Assembly: GCF_964222135.1 (NCBI RefSeq)
Contig: NZ_CAXQBR010000067.1
Location: 62,001 to 126,000 of the forward strand
Direction: 5' to 3'
DNA: 64,000 nucleotides
DNA from: Euzebya sp.
GTDB lineage: Bacteria; Actinomycetota; Nitriliruptoria; Euzebyales; Euzebyaceae
Part shown: piece after piece, positions 18,547 to 26,603 of the stretch
Layout: each line of letters starts with the position of its first letter
Position numbering within the stretch: the first letter of the stretch is position 1
The notes under the pieces: model-generated
Told to the model about the DNA's origin: nothing
Database searches by the model: none
The model's input: only the letters and a program-made list of their open reading frames with translations
Translations under genes and position numbers: made by a program

Positions 18547-19350
18547 TCAGCGCGACGTCGCGGGATCGTCCTCGACGGTCGCCGCTGTGTCCGTCGTCGG
18601 CTCGAACCGGTCGCCCAGGTAGACCGCCTCGGCCTTGGCGACCAGGTCGGCGTCGGACCCGGACAGCTCCTCGACGATGCGTCCGTTCGCCATCAGCAGG
18701 ACCCGGTCGGCCAGCTCGGCGGCCAGCTCCAGGCGCTGCTCGACGACGAGGACGGCCAACCCCCCGCGGGTGAGGTCCTCGACCACCTCGCAGACCCGAT
18801 CGATCAGCATCGGGGCCAGCCCGTTGCTGGGCTCGTCGAGCATGATCACGGTCGGCCGCAGCATCAGGCACCGCGCGACGGCGAGGAACTGCTGCTGCCC
18901 GCCGGAGAGCGCCCCGGCGGGTGCGCGCAGCATGGTGCGGAGATCGGGGAAGGCCTCCAGGGCCTCCTCGACGGCCACGCCGGAGCCAGCTGCCACCGCG
19001 GCGACCTCGAGGTTGTGCTCGACGGTCATGTTGGGGAACACGTTGCGGTCCTGGAGGCAGTGCGCCAGGCCGGCACGCACCCGGCCGGCGGGGGCGAGCG
19101 ACGAGATCGTGGTGTCGCCGATGCGGATGCGGGTGTCCGCCGCGCACCGCTCGAAGCCGCTGATGCCGCGCAGCAGGCTGGTCTTCCCGGCACCGTTGGC
19201 GCCGAGGATCATCGTGCAGCTCCCGGGCGGCGCCTCGAACGAGACCCCGCTGACGGCGGTGACCCCGCCGTACTGGACCGACAGGCCCTCCACCGCCAGG
19301 GTCTGGGGCGCCGTGCCGCGCGTCGGGCGGCGCCTGCCGAAGGGCCTCAC
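18547..19350 (-). CDS. livF: Branched-chain-type ABC transporter ATPase, LivF
   Basis: ATPase subunit of the second Liv importer (267 aa). It has Walker A GANGAGKTSLLRGISGF, signature LSGGQQQFLAVARCL and Walker B VIMLDEPSNGLAP. The C-terminus carries about 25 extra residues. The start chosen is GTG 19350, which overlaps the LivMG stop by 4 bases (GTGA); a frame extending to 19446 would overlap the neighbour by 100 bases and is not credible. The CoA ligase follows. Family certain; transported compound unknown. Confidence 0.9.
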   Translation of the reverse strand: MRPFGRRRPTRGTAPQTLAVEGLSVQYGGVTAVSGVSFEAPPGSCTMILGANGAGKTSLLRGISGFERCAADTRIRIGDTTISSLAPAGRVRAGLAHCLQDRNVFPNMTVEHNLEVAAVAAGSGVAVEEALEAFPDLRTMLRAPAGALSGGQQQFLAVARCLMLRPTVIMLDEPSNGLAPMLIDRVCEVVEDLTRGGLAVLVVEQRLELAAELADRVLLMANGRIVEELSGSDADLVAKAEAVYLGDRFEPTTDTAATVEDDPATSR

Positions 19351-21143
19351 GGTCCGGTCTCCACCGCAGGGGTCGCCCGACGACCGCCGAGGAAGACCCG
19401 TTGGACGTCGGCCTGCTGGCTCAGCTCCTCGGGGTTCCCCGCCCACAGGACCGATCCGCGGTCCAGCACGACGACCCGGTCGACGAGGCCGCGGACGAAC
19501 TCGAGGTGGTGCTCGACGAGGACCAGGCCGACGTCGAGGGCCGCGATCGCCCGCACGACCTCTCCCAACCGCTCGATCTCCGCCGGGGACAGGCCGGCGG
19601 CGGGCTCGTCGAGGAGCAGCACGTGGGGGGCACGGGAGACGGCCATGGCGATCTCGAGGAACCGCAGCTGGCCGTGGGAGAGGCTCCGCGCGTCCTTGTC
19701 CGCGACATCGGGGCCGCAGCAGCGCGCGAGGATCCGCTCGCCCAGGTCGGCGAAGAAGTCCTGGCGCGCCGGAGACCCACCGGTCGGCGGGTGCTGGCGT
19801 CCCAGGGCGAGGTGCTCGGCGACGCTGAGCCGACCGAAGGTGTTCGGGGTCTGGAACGTGCGGCCGATGCCGTGTTGGGCGGCCAGGCGGGCATCGGCCC
19901 GCTTCAACCGGTGACCCGACACGATCACCTCCCCCTCCGTGGGGGCGTAGTAGCCGGAGGCGAGGTTCAGCAGGGTGGTCTTGCCCGACCCGTTGGCGCC
20001 GACCAGGCCGACGACCTCCCCCGAGTCGACGGTCACGTCGACGCCGTCGAGCGCCCGGACGCCGCCGAAGCGGATGGCGACCCCCCGCAGCTCGAGCAGC
20101 GGTCCGGTGCGGTCCTCGGTCCCCGACGGGGGGACGTCGGCGTCGAGCACCTCCAGGTGCAGGTCCTCGGTTCCCTCAGAAGCCGATCCCACCTCGGGAC
20201 CGAGGCTCGGCAGGCTGACCTTGGAGACCAACCCGTCGGGCAGCAGGCGGATCATCAGAACGACCAGGGACCCGTACAGGAAGGGCTGGAGGCCTTCGAT
20301 GTGGAGCTCCACCGACAGGTACAGCGGCAGGGCGGTCAGCACGAACCCGCCGAGGACCGGCCCGACCCTGGACCCGGCGCCGCCGAGGATGACCATCAGC
20401 AGGAGGGTGACGGAGACCCAGATGCTGATGCTGCCGGGCGAGACGAACGCGTAGACGTAGACGAACAGCGCACCACCGACCGCGCCGAGCATGTTCGCGA
20501 GGCCCAGCGACAGCATCTTGAGCCGGGTGGCGTCGATGCCGATCGCGACAGCGCCGATCTCCGATTGGCCGACGGCCATGGAGGACAACCCGATGCGGTG
20601 GCGTCTGAACGCCGCGTGGAACCAGTAGGCCAACCCGGTGACGACGAGGATGACGCCGCCGAGATGTAGCTGGGAGAGCGTCCCGCCGCCGTCGAACCAC
20701 CAGTGCGCGGTGACGCCGGCGATTCCGGAGAAGCCCCTCGTCAGGTCGTTCCAGCCGATGGCCAGGTCGCCGACCAGCACCGCGAAGCCCAACGTCATCA
20801 TCGCGAGACCGATCAGGTCGGTGACGCGCAGGGCCGCTAGGCCGAGGAGCAGGCCGCTCGCGAAGCCGATCATGATCGCGAGGACCACACCGAGCCACCA
20901 GGGCCAGCCGTACTCGACGCTGGTGATCGCCGACACGTACGCGCCGAGGGCGAAGGCGCCGGCCTGTCCGATGGACAGCACCCGGGTGAAGCCCACCGGG
21001 ATGTTCAACCCGAGCACGGCGATGACGTTGACGGCGCCCAGCATGATGACCAGCGCGGGGAACGACTGGGGTCCGAGGAGCGCGATGGCCCCCGTGCCCA
21101 GGAGGACGGCTGCGACCACTCCCAGCGACTCGCGTCGGGACAT
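19347..21143 (-). CDS. LivM permease-LivG ATPase fusion protein
   Basis: Second permease-ATPase fusion in the window (598 aa). Residues about 1-310 carry the LivM membrane segments (NVIAVLGLNIPVGFTRVLSIGQAGAF region and LLMVILGGAGSRVGPVLGG). Residues about 345-595 are LivG, with Walker A GANGSGKTTLLNLASGYY near 380, LSHGQLRFLEIAMAV as signature region and LLLDEPAAGLSP as Walker B. Both halves look complete. It starts 4 bp after the livH stop and overlaps livF. Its architecture matches that of the 3029-4960 product, though the two sequences differ substantially. Confidence 0.9.
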   Translation of the reverse strand: MSRRESLGVVAAVLLGTGAIALLGPQSFPALVIMLGAVNVIAVLGLNIPVGFTRVLSIGQAGAFALGAYVSAITSVEYGWPWWLGVVLAIMIGFASGLLLGLAALRVTDLIGLAMMTLGFAVLVGDLAIGWNDLTRGFSGIAGVTAHWWFDGGGTLSQLHLGGVILVVTGLAYWFHAAFRRHRIGLSSMAVGQSEIGAVAIGIDATRLKMLSLGLANMLGAVGGALFVYVYAFVSPGSISIWVSVTLLLMVILGGAGSRVGPVLGGFVLTALPLYLSVELHIEGLQPFLYGSLVVLMIRLLPDGLVSKVSLPSLGPEVGSASEGTEDLHLEVLDADVPPSGTEDRTGPLLELRGVAIRFGGVRALDGVDVTVDSGEVVGLVGANGSGKTTLLNLASGYYAPTEGEVIVSGHRLKRADARLAAQHGIGRTFQTPNTFGRLSVAEHLALGRQHPPTGGSPARQDFFADLGERILARCCGPDVADKDARSLSHGQLRFLEIAMAVSRAPHVLLLDEPAAGLSPAEIERLGEVVRAIAALDVGLVLVEHHLEFVRGLVDRVVVLDRGSVLWAGNPEELSQQADVQRVFLGGRRATPAVETGP

Positions 21144-21147
21144 GGCC

Positions 21148-22026
21148 TCAGACCCTCCGCGCGTGGGCGGGCGGGAACGCGCCGCCCGGCCGGACCAGGT
21201 ACACGGCCAGCAACAGCGCGAAGAGCATCAGGTTGCTCCACGACGGTCCGAGCGCCACCCCGGCCGCGTGGACCGTGAGGCCCACCGCCGTACCACCGAC
21301 CAGTGCGCCGGGCAGGCTCCCCACGCCGCCGAAGGCCAGCGCGACGAACCCGTTGAAGGTCAGCAGGATCCCGATCTCCGGTGACGCCAGGAAGATCGGG
21401 GCGATCAACCAGCCGGTGATGGCGGCCACGACCGCGGACAGCACCGCTGACAGCCGGGACATCGCCGCGACGTCGACCCCGACGCTGCGGGCACCGTCGA
21501 AGTCCTGTCCGACGGCCTCCATCATCTTCCCGACGCGGCTGTGGCGGTAGAGCAGGCCGATCAGCGTGATGAGCACCGGGGCTGCCAGGATCAGCGTCAG
21601 CGTCACCCCGGTGATCCGGAACGGCCCGAGCGTCATCGGCTGGTACCCCAGGTGCCAGGGGAAGTTGGCGGGCACGCCGCCGCTGATGATGTGCGCCACC
21701 TCTTCGATGACGATGCCGACGCCGAACGTGGACAGGATCCACGTCAAGGACGACGCGGTCCGGATGAACGGGCGGATCGCCGCCCACTCCTCCACCAGGA
21801 CCGCGACGATGACGATGACCAGGCTGCCGGCGAAGGCCGCGACGGGAGACCAGCCGAGGCCGACCAGGCCGACCACGGAGACCGGGGCCAGGGACACCAG
21901 GCCGCCGTGGGCGAAGTTGACGACGCCGGTGACGCGTTCCATGACGCTGAACCCGGCCGCGATCAGGGCGTAGGCCATGCCGATCCCGAGGCCGGGGATC
22001 AGGACGTCGTTGACGAAGTTGATCAT
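21148..22026 (-). CDS. livH: Branched-chain-type ABC transporter permease, LivH
   Basis: Membrane permease subunit of the second Liv importer (292 aa). It begins MINFVNDVLIPGLGIGMAYALIAAG and has the family motif GVVNFAHGGLVSLA, then repeated hydrophobic segments ending LLLAVYLVRPGGAFPP. It is flanked by the binding-protein gene (30 bp upstream) and the LivMG fusion (4 bp downstream), forming a standard Liv operon order SBP-H-MG-F. Confidence 0.9.
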   Translation of the reverse strand: MINFVNDVLIPGLGIGMAYALIAAGFSVMERVTGVVNFAHGGLVSLAPVSVVGLVGLGWSPVAAFAGSLVIVIVAVLVEEWAAIRPFIRTASSLTWILSTFGVGIVIEEVAHIISGGVPANFPWHLGYQPMTLGPFRITGVTLTLILAAPVLITLIGLLYRHSRVGKMMEAVGQDFDGARSVGVDVAAMSRLSAVLSAVVAAITGWLIAPIFLASPEIGILLTFNGFVALAFGGVGSLPGALVGGTAVGLTVHAAGVALGPSWSNLMLFALLLAVYLVRPGGAFPPAHARRV

Positions 22027-22056
22027 GTGGCTCCCTGGGTCGCCCGGGCCGATCGG

Positions 22057-23451
22057 TCAGCCGCCGGTCCCCACCGCCACGCACGCACCGGTCTCGCAGC
22101 TGTACTGCGCCGCCATCATCCCGAAGTCCGCGGCGTCCTCCTGACCGAGCCGGTCGTCGGCGCTGTACTCGTACGCGCCGCGGGAGGCGTCGACGGTCAG
22201 CCCGGCGTCCAGCACCTCGCGGATCGCCGCGGGGTCGGTCGAGCCCGCTTGCTCGATTGCCGCGTTGACCACGAGGACCATGTCGAAGGCGGCTGCACCG
22301 ACGAACGAGGCAGTGCCTGCCTGCGCGGCCCCGGTCTCCTCGGCGAAGCGGGTCCAGAACTCGACGGCCAGCCCTTCCGGCTCGTCACCCTCTGCGTCGA
22401 CCAGCATGGTGTTGGGGACCACGCCGGCTGCCAGCCGGTCGAGGTTCTCCTCGCCCAGAGCCTCGAGGACCGGCGCCTCGACCATGCCGAGCGGACCGGC
22501 GACGTGCGGGGTCCAGTCGATCTGCCGCAGGCCGTTGACCAGCTGCACCGCGTCGCCGTAGGCGGCCCAGGTCAGCAGCAGGTCGGTGTCGCCGGCGTCC
22601 TGTCGGAGCTGGCGGAGCTGGGCGGAGAGGTCCGGCGCCCCGGGCTGGAACGACATGGAGACCAGGTCAACGCCCATCTCCTCAGCGGCCGCCTCGGTGG
22701 CCTCGGCCTGCGACTCGCCGTAGCCCGAGAGGGGGTAGGCCAACGCGACGGTCGTCCCCGGGTCGGCTTGGGCGACGAGCCACTCGAGGTGCGGCCGAAC
22801 GGTGACCTGGCCGTACTCGTAGGCGTGGAACATCCAGGGGTACTCACAGTCAGCGCAGGCGTTGTCCCACAGCTCGGGGGTGGCGGCGGTGGTGAAGCCC
22901 AGGACGCCGGCTTCGTTGAGGACCGGCTGCATGGCGAGGGCCGACTCGCTGGTCGACGGCGAGAGGATCGCAACGAGGCTCTCGTCGTTGGTGAGCTCCC
23001 GGGCCTGGGAGACGACCGTCGCGGGATCTTCGGCGCTGTCGCGGACCTCGAGCTCGTAGCTGACGCCGCCTGCAGCCAACCCCTCGGACTCGAGGTAGTC
23101 GATCGCCGCGCGCGCACCGGCTTCGCTGGGCTCGCCGAACACCGTCGCCGTGGGGCCGGTCAGGGCCGCGAGCACGGCGAGCGTCACCGTCTCGCCCGAG
23201 AGGTCGGCCGTGGAGCTGTCGTCAGCGGCGGCGGGCTCTTCGGCACCGGTTTCGGCAGGCGCGTCCTCCGTCCCGTCAGCATCTGGCGCCGCGTCCTCGG
23301 TGGCCGTATCGCCCGCCGCCTCCTCGACTTCTGTCGCTCCGTCCGCGGTCTCCTCATCATCGCCCGAGTCCGACCCCGCACATCCTGTGGCGAGGAGCGT
23401 CACGGCCGCGAGCGCAGCAGCGGCCCGGCGCAGAACACGGTTCGTTCGCAT
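22057..23451 (-). CDS. ABC transporter substrate-binding lipoprotein (Liv type)
   Basis: Extracytoplasmic binding protein of the second Liv importer (464 aa from ATG 23451). The signal peptide MRTNRVLRRAAAALAAVTLL ends in the lipobox ATGC, followed by a long acidic Glu/Asp/Ala linker (to about residue 90) and then a type I periplasmic-binding fold (LAVLAALTGPTATVFGE; ILSPSTSESAL). ATG 23451 is preferred to the in-frame ATG at 23475 because only it has an AGGG box about 7 bases upstream. A TTGACA hexamer and an AATC-N8-GATT inverted repeat lie about 100 bp upstream. Cys pairs (CADC; CETGAC) occur within the domain. Ligand unknown. Confidence 0.88.
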   Translation of the reverse strand: MRTNRVLRRAAAALAAVTLLATGCAGSDSGDDEETADGATEVEEAAGDTATEDAAPDADGTEDAPAETGAEEPAAADDSSTADLSGETVTLAVLAALTGPTATVFGEPSEAGARAAIDYLESEGLAAGGVSYELEVRDSAEDPATVVSQARELTNDESLVAILSPSTSESALAMQPVLNEAGVLGFTTAATPELWDNACADCEYPWMFHAYEYGQVTVRPHLEWLVAQADPGTTVALAYPLSGYGESQAEATEAAAEEMGVDLVSMSFQPGAPDLSAQLRQLRQDAGDTDLLLTWAAYGDAVQLVNGLRQIDWTPHVAGPLGMVEAPVLEALGEENLDRLAAGVVPNTMLVDAEGDEPEGLAVEFWTRFAEETGAAQAGTASFVGAAAFDMVLVVNAAIEQAGSTDPAAIREVLDAGLTVDASRGAYEYSADDRLGQEDAADFGMMAAQYSCETGACVAVGTGG

Positions 23452-23550
23452 GTCATGCCCTGTCTCGTCGTGCATGTCGGATCGACATGGCTCGGCTCAT
23501 CTCTGCAGGGAGACCGCCCGCGCGGGCACCCGCATCTATACAAGCTACGC

Positions 23551-23566
23551 AATCATGATAAAGATT
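23551..23566. promoter_or_regulatory. AATC-N8-GATT inverted repeat, putative operator (copy 3)
   Basis: In a 146-bp gap otherwise without genes, AATC (23551-23554) and GATT (23563-23566) form an inverted repeat with an 8-base AT-rich spacer. It lies between a minus-strand TTGACA (23570-23575) and the binding-protein gene. The same arrangement occurs twice at 29.93-30.01 kb, and the 9-mer GCTGTCAAC that contains the TTGACA complement is identical at both places. A regulator binding site is inferred; the protein is not known. Confidence 0.5.
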
Positions 23567-23569
23567 TGC

Positions 23570-23575
23570 TGTCAA
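23570..23575 (-). promoter_or_regulatory. -35-like TTGACA before the second Liv operon
   Basis: On the minus strand this reads as a perfect TTGACA. The hexamer 17 bases downstream (TTGCGT) is a poor -10, so the promoter would need an activator or uses another spacing. It lies about 120 bp upstream of the ATG at 23451 and next to the inverted repeat at 23551-23566. Confidence 0.35.
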
Positions 23576-23597
23576 CGGCTTTCGCAGAACGTCGCGG

Positions 23598-24404
23598 TCA
23601 GCCGTCGCCCACCGTGTGGAGGGGGTAGACCACGCCGGCGCCGCCGTCGACGCGGAGGTCGACCCCGGTGACGTAGGCCGCCGCGTCCGAGAGCAGGAAC
23701 GCCACCGCCCCCGCGATGTCGTCGACGTCGCCGAGATGGCCCGCGGGGATGCTCGCGCCGATGCGGTCGAGGGTCTCCGCCGGGCTCGATGCGGCGATCC
23801 GGGGGGTGCGGATGGCCCCCGGCGACACCGTGTTGGCGCGGACGCCGTGCGGGGCGTTCTCGAGCGCGAGCGTCCGGGCCAGCGACCGCAAGCCGGCCTT
23901 GCCGGCGCCGTAGGGCCCGTGCAGGGGGGCGGATGTGGCGCCGCTCAGCGACGAGATGAACACCACCGATCCACCGCCGTCGCGCAGGTGCGGCAGCACT
24001 GCGCGGGAGAGGTAGAAGGCGTGGTCGAGGGTCAGCTCCGCTCCTCGACGCCACACCTCGGGCTCGATGCGGTCCAAGGTGCGCCAGAGCTCGTCGGGCC
24101 ACATGCCGATGATGTCGACTAGCCCGTCGAGTCCGCCGAGCTGGTCGGCGGCCTGGTCGACGACCCGCTCGCAGTCCGCCGCTCGGGTCAGGTCCCCCAC
24201 CAGGCCGATCCCCGAGGTCCGGTCGGCGATGGCGCGGGCTCGGTCGGGGTCGACGTCGGCGCAGGCCACGGTGCCGCCGAGCGCGTGGATGGCCGTGGAC
24301 GTCGCCGCGCCCATGCCCTGGCCGGCGCCCGCGACCAGGACGCGTCGCCCGTCCAGGCGGAACCGTGATGCCCAGGTCTGCTCGTCGTGTGGTGTCACCG
24401 CCAC
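23598..24404 (-). CDS. Short-chain dehydrogenase/reductase
   Basis: NAD(P)-dependent SDR (268 aa). The nucleotide-binding motif is slightly altered, AGAGQGMGAATS rather than TGxxxGIG, near residues 25-36. The catalytic site is intact: ISSLSGA with the Ser, then YGAGK. A GxxxGMGxA-type variation is common in SDRs of degradative operons. The start is GTG 24404. It lies 6 bp after the SnoaL-like gene's stop and is the last gene before the operator-containing gap upstream of the second Liv operon, so it probably belongs to the thioesterase/SnoaL transcription unit. Substrate unknown. Confidence 0.86.
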   Translation of the reverse strand: MAVTPHDEQTWASRFRLDGRRVLVAGAGQGMGAATSTAIHALGGTVACADVDPDRARAIADRTSGIGLVGDLTRAADCERVVDQAADQLGGLDGLVDIIGMWPDELWRTLDRIEPEVWRRGAELTLDHAFYLSRAVLPHLRDGGGSVVFISSLSGATSAPLHGPYGAGKAGLRSLARTLALENAPHGVRANTVSPGAIRTPRIAASSPAETLDRIGASIPAGHLGDVDDIAGAVAFLLSDAAAYVTGVDLRVDGGAGVVYPLHTVGDG

Positions 24405-24410
24405 GACGGC

Positions 24411-24800
24411 CTACCGGGGTGCGATCTGGATCTCGCGGCGGGCGAAGACCCACCGGCCGTCGCGGTGGACCAGCTCGTCGGCGTACCGGCCCGCCTGGAC
24501 GATCTGCCACCCTTCGCCCACGGGTGGGGCGACCAGGTACCAGTCGGAGGTGGCGGTCGCGCGGTCGCCGTCGACGTCGATGTGGGTGTTCGCGATCAGG
24601 TGGCGGTCGCGGGGGTGGTCGGCCAGCGCCGCGGTCAGGGCGTCGATGGCCTCGTCCACTCCGTGGCAGGTGCGGCTGGTGAGCACGTACGTGGTGTCAG
24701 CGTCGAAGATGTGCCGCAGGCGGTCGTACTCGCGGTCGTCGACGGCGGTGGCGTAGACGGCCATGGCGTTGCGGATGGATTCCTCGGGGGTGGTGGGCAC
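24411..24800 (-). CDS. SnoaL-like / NTF2-fold protein
   Basis: Small 129-aa protein of the cystatin-like alpha+beta barrel (NTF2/SnoaL) type. Recognisable pieces are an N-terminal helix ESIRNAMAVYATAVDDREYDRL, the strand FDADTTYVL, and a C-terminal pair of strands ending GRWVFARREIQIAPR. Members include steroid delta-isomerases, ring hydroxylase beta subunits and many hypothetical dehydratase-like proteins. Placed between an SDR and a TesB thioesterase it may isomerise or dehydrate a catabolic intermediate (inference). The start is GTG 24800; 25 bp separate it from the thioesterase. Confidence 0.78.
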   Translation of the reverse strand: MPTTPEESIRNAMAVYATAVDDREYDRLRHIFDADTTYVLTSRTCHGVDEAIDALTAALADHPRDRHLIANTHIDVDGDRATATSDWYLVAPPVGEGWQIVQAGRYADELVHRDGRWVFARREIQIAPR

Positions 24801-24825
24801 GTGGGCACCTCTCTGGTCGGTTGGG

Positions 24826-25677
24826 CTACATGACCCCGGACGACGCGCCCCGCGCGGTCACGTGGTCGGGGAAGCGGCGGAGCATTGCGTCCTGTGCGTA
24901 GGAGGCCACCAGCTGGCCGGCCGCGGTGAACAGCTGCCCGCGCCCGTACACCCGGCCCGCGCCCGCCCAGGTGCACTCGGTGGCGATGAGCAGCCAGTCG
25001 GATGCGGCGATGGGCTGGTGGAAGGAGAGGGTGTGGGTGATGACCGCGGTGGACACGACCTCGTGCGCCATCCGCAGCGACAGGCCCTCGTGAGACCGCA
25101 GGGCGGTGGGCAGCAGCAGCGGGTCGGTCAGCCAGGCGGCGAGGGCCTGGTGGCGGACCCGGTCCAGCTCTGCCACGTCGGGCCAGCGGCACCACAGGTC
25201 CAGTCGCATGTCGCCGGTGGCTCCGGTGTCGTCGAGGTCCAGGCCGCCGACGACGCGGACCTCCGCGCCCGGTGCCTCGAACACGTCGGTCGCGGGCGCC
25301 TGCTCAGGCGCGCCCGCCGGCGGCGGGGGCGGGCCGTGGCGCAGGACGTCGTCCTCCTCGGTGTCGAGCAGGACGGTCGCGACGCACACGCGCCGGTCGC
25401 CCTGGCTGACCGTGACGGTGGCGGTGGCCATCGTCCGTCCGACGGCGACCGGGTCGACGCGGAGCTGCAGCGGGTCCTCCGGCGACCCGGGCCGCGGGAA
25501 GGCGGCGTGGACCGACCGGACGGTCTTGCTCGGGTCGACGCCGGCGGCGGCGACGACGACCTGGCCGAGGAGCTGGCCGCCGAAGACCGGCCGCCCCTCC
25601 CCCAGCGCGGCGCTGTGGGCGACGAAGGCGTCCGGCCCGTCCGGGCGCAGCTCCAGGGACTGCAGGGGTGTGGTCAC
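24826..25677 (-). CDS. Acyl-CoA thioesterase II (TesB-like), double hotdog
   Basis: Hydrolyses acyl-CoA to acid and CoA (283 aa). The first hotdog begins with GRPVFGGQLLGQVVVAA and KTVRSVHAAFPRPG. The second ends with the TesB-like SFHQPIAASDWLLIATE, then GRVYGRGQLFTAAGQLVASYAQDAMLR. The start chosen is GTG 25677, preceded by a clear AGGAGAGGG box; the longer open frame upstream is a shadow. A small gene diverges 38 bp away. Within the catabolic run it may salvage CoA from dead-end intermediates. Confidence 0.86.
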   Translation of the reverse strand: MTTPLQSLELRPDGPDAFVAHSAALGEGRPVFGGQLLGQVVVAAAGVDPSKTVRSVHAAFPRPGSPEDPLQLRVDPVAVGRTMATATVTVSQGDRRVCVATVLLDTEEDDVLRHGPPPPPAGAPEQAPATDVFEAPGAEVRVVGGLDLDDTGATGDMRLDLWCRWPDVAELDRVRHQALAAWLTDPLLLPTALRSHEGLSLRMAHEVVSTAVITHTLSFHQPIAASDWLLIATECTWAGAGRVYGRGQLFTAAGQLVASYAQDAMLRRFPDHVTARGASSGVM

Positions 25678-25715
25678 GGCTGCCCTCTCCTGATCGGGGT
25701 TGGTAGGTTGCCGAC

Positions 25716-25943
25716 ATGGCCACCTCTGGACCGAGCGGGACGACGACGCGGACGCTGCTGTACCTGGAGTTCGCCTTGCCCGAGGCGGACCGGGCCCGCC
25801 TGGACGCCCACCTGGCGGCCGGGTCGCGGTCGCTGACCGCGGTGGTCCGCGCGGCGATCGAGGCCGAGCTGGCCGCCGCCACCGACGGTGAGGTGACCTC
25901 GATCGACCCGCGGCACACCTCCGGCGTCGCCCACGGTCACTGA
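25716..25943 (+). CDS. Small protein, possible ribbon-helix-helix fold
   Basis: A 75-aa protein on the plus strand inside an otherwise minus-strand region. After about 12 residues it reads TLLYLEFALPEADRARLDAHL, then SRSLTAVVRAAIEAELA: a beta strand followed by two helices with the small-residue turn, like CopG/RHH DNA-binding proteins. The ATG at 25716 is 38 bp from the divergent thioesterase start, so it could repress that operon, but this rests only on the predicted fold. It ends 7 bases inside the next, convergent gene. I do not recognise a specific family. Confidence 0.5.
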   Translation: MATSGPSGTTTRTLLYLEFALPEADRARLDAHLAAGSRSLTAVVRAAIEAELAAATDGEVTSIDPRHTSGVAHGH

Positions 25944-26602
25944 CCGCACGGCATCCCCCACAGGGCGGCCAGCTCGACGTCGTGGGCGATGACCGCGTCC
26001 AGGTCCCCCGCACGGTCCGGTCCGGCCAGGGCGGCCGCCAGCCGCACCGATGGGCCAGGCGGTCCCGCGGCGCCGACAGCATCTAGCCGCTCGTCGACTG
26101 CCCGTGCGGGATCGGCCGCGACTGCGGTGATCACGCCGAGCTGCTGGGCGACGTCGGCGGTGAGGCCCCGGCCCGTGATGGCCAGATCGACCACGGTCGA
26201 CGGTGGCAGCACCCGGCGGAGCAACCAGCCGGTCCCCGGCGCCGGCGGGGCGGCGCTCGCGTAGGGCACGAGCTCCGCCGCGGGGGCCAGCACGACGACG
26301 TGGGCCAGGATCGCCAGCACCGCAGGCGTGCCGACCAACCGGCCGTCGGCGCACGCGGCGACCAGCGCCGGCGTGCGGGCCAGCGCCCGGATCAGCGGGG
26401 CGACGACGTCGCCCGCGCGGGCGCGCCGGGTCTCGGGGGACGGATCGGCGACGGGGTCGGTCAGGTCGCCCCGCAGGCGCAGGCGAAGGATGGTGTCGGG
26501 GGACCGGCCGGCCCCGGCGACTGCTCGGGTCAGCGCGACGAGCGCCTGGTCGTCGCAGACCTCGCCCGCCACGTCGATCGTGCGCATCGGGAGGTGGGTC
26601 AC
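25937..26602 (-). CDS. Degenerate crotonase-fold protein
   Basis: A 221-aa protein that follows the crotonase layout without its usual sequence markers. TPALVAACADGRLVGTPAVLAILAHVVVLAPAAEL corresponds to the crotonase AAVxGxxxGxGxxLALxxD segment, and GTGWLLRRVLPPSTVVDLAITGRGL to the GGxxRLPR region. The oxyanion-hole and catalytic Glu positions are not evident, so it is probably non-catalytic or performs another reaction. The start is GTG 26602, one base from the stop of the next crotonase gene (26604). Tandem placement suggests divergence from, or partnership with, that neighbour. Confidence 0.65.
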   Translation of the reverse strand: MTHLPMRTIDVAGEVCDDQALVALTRAVAGAGRSPDTILRLRLRGDLTDPVADPSPETRRARAGDVVAPLIRALARTPALVAACADGRLVGTPAVLAILAHVVVLAPAAELVPYASAAPPAPGTGWLLRRVLPPSTVVDLAITGRGLTADVAQQLGVITAVAADPARAVDERLDAVGAAGPPGPSVRLAAALAGPDRAGDLDAVIAHDVELAALWGMPCGQ

Positions 26603-26603
26603 G

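Noticed and set aside
21541-23628. 695-codon plus-strand frame across livH and the binding-protein gene
   Set aside because: Antisense shadow; the minus strand shows signal peptide, lipobox and family domains, and operon overlaps.
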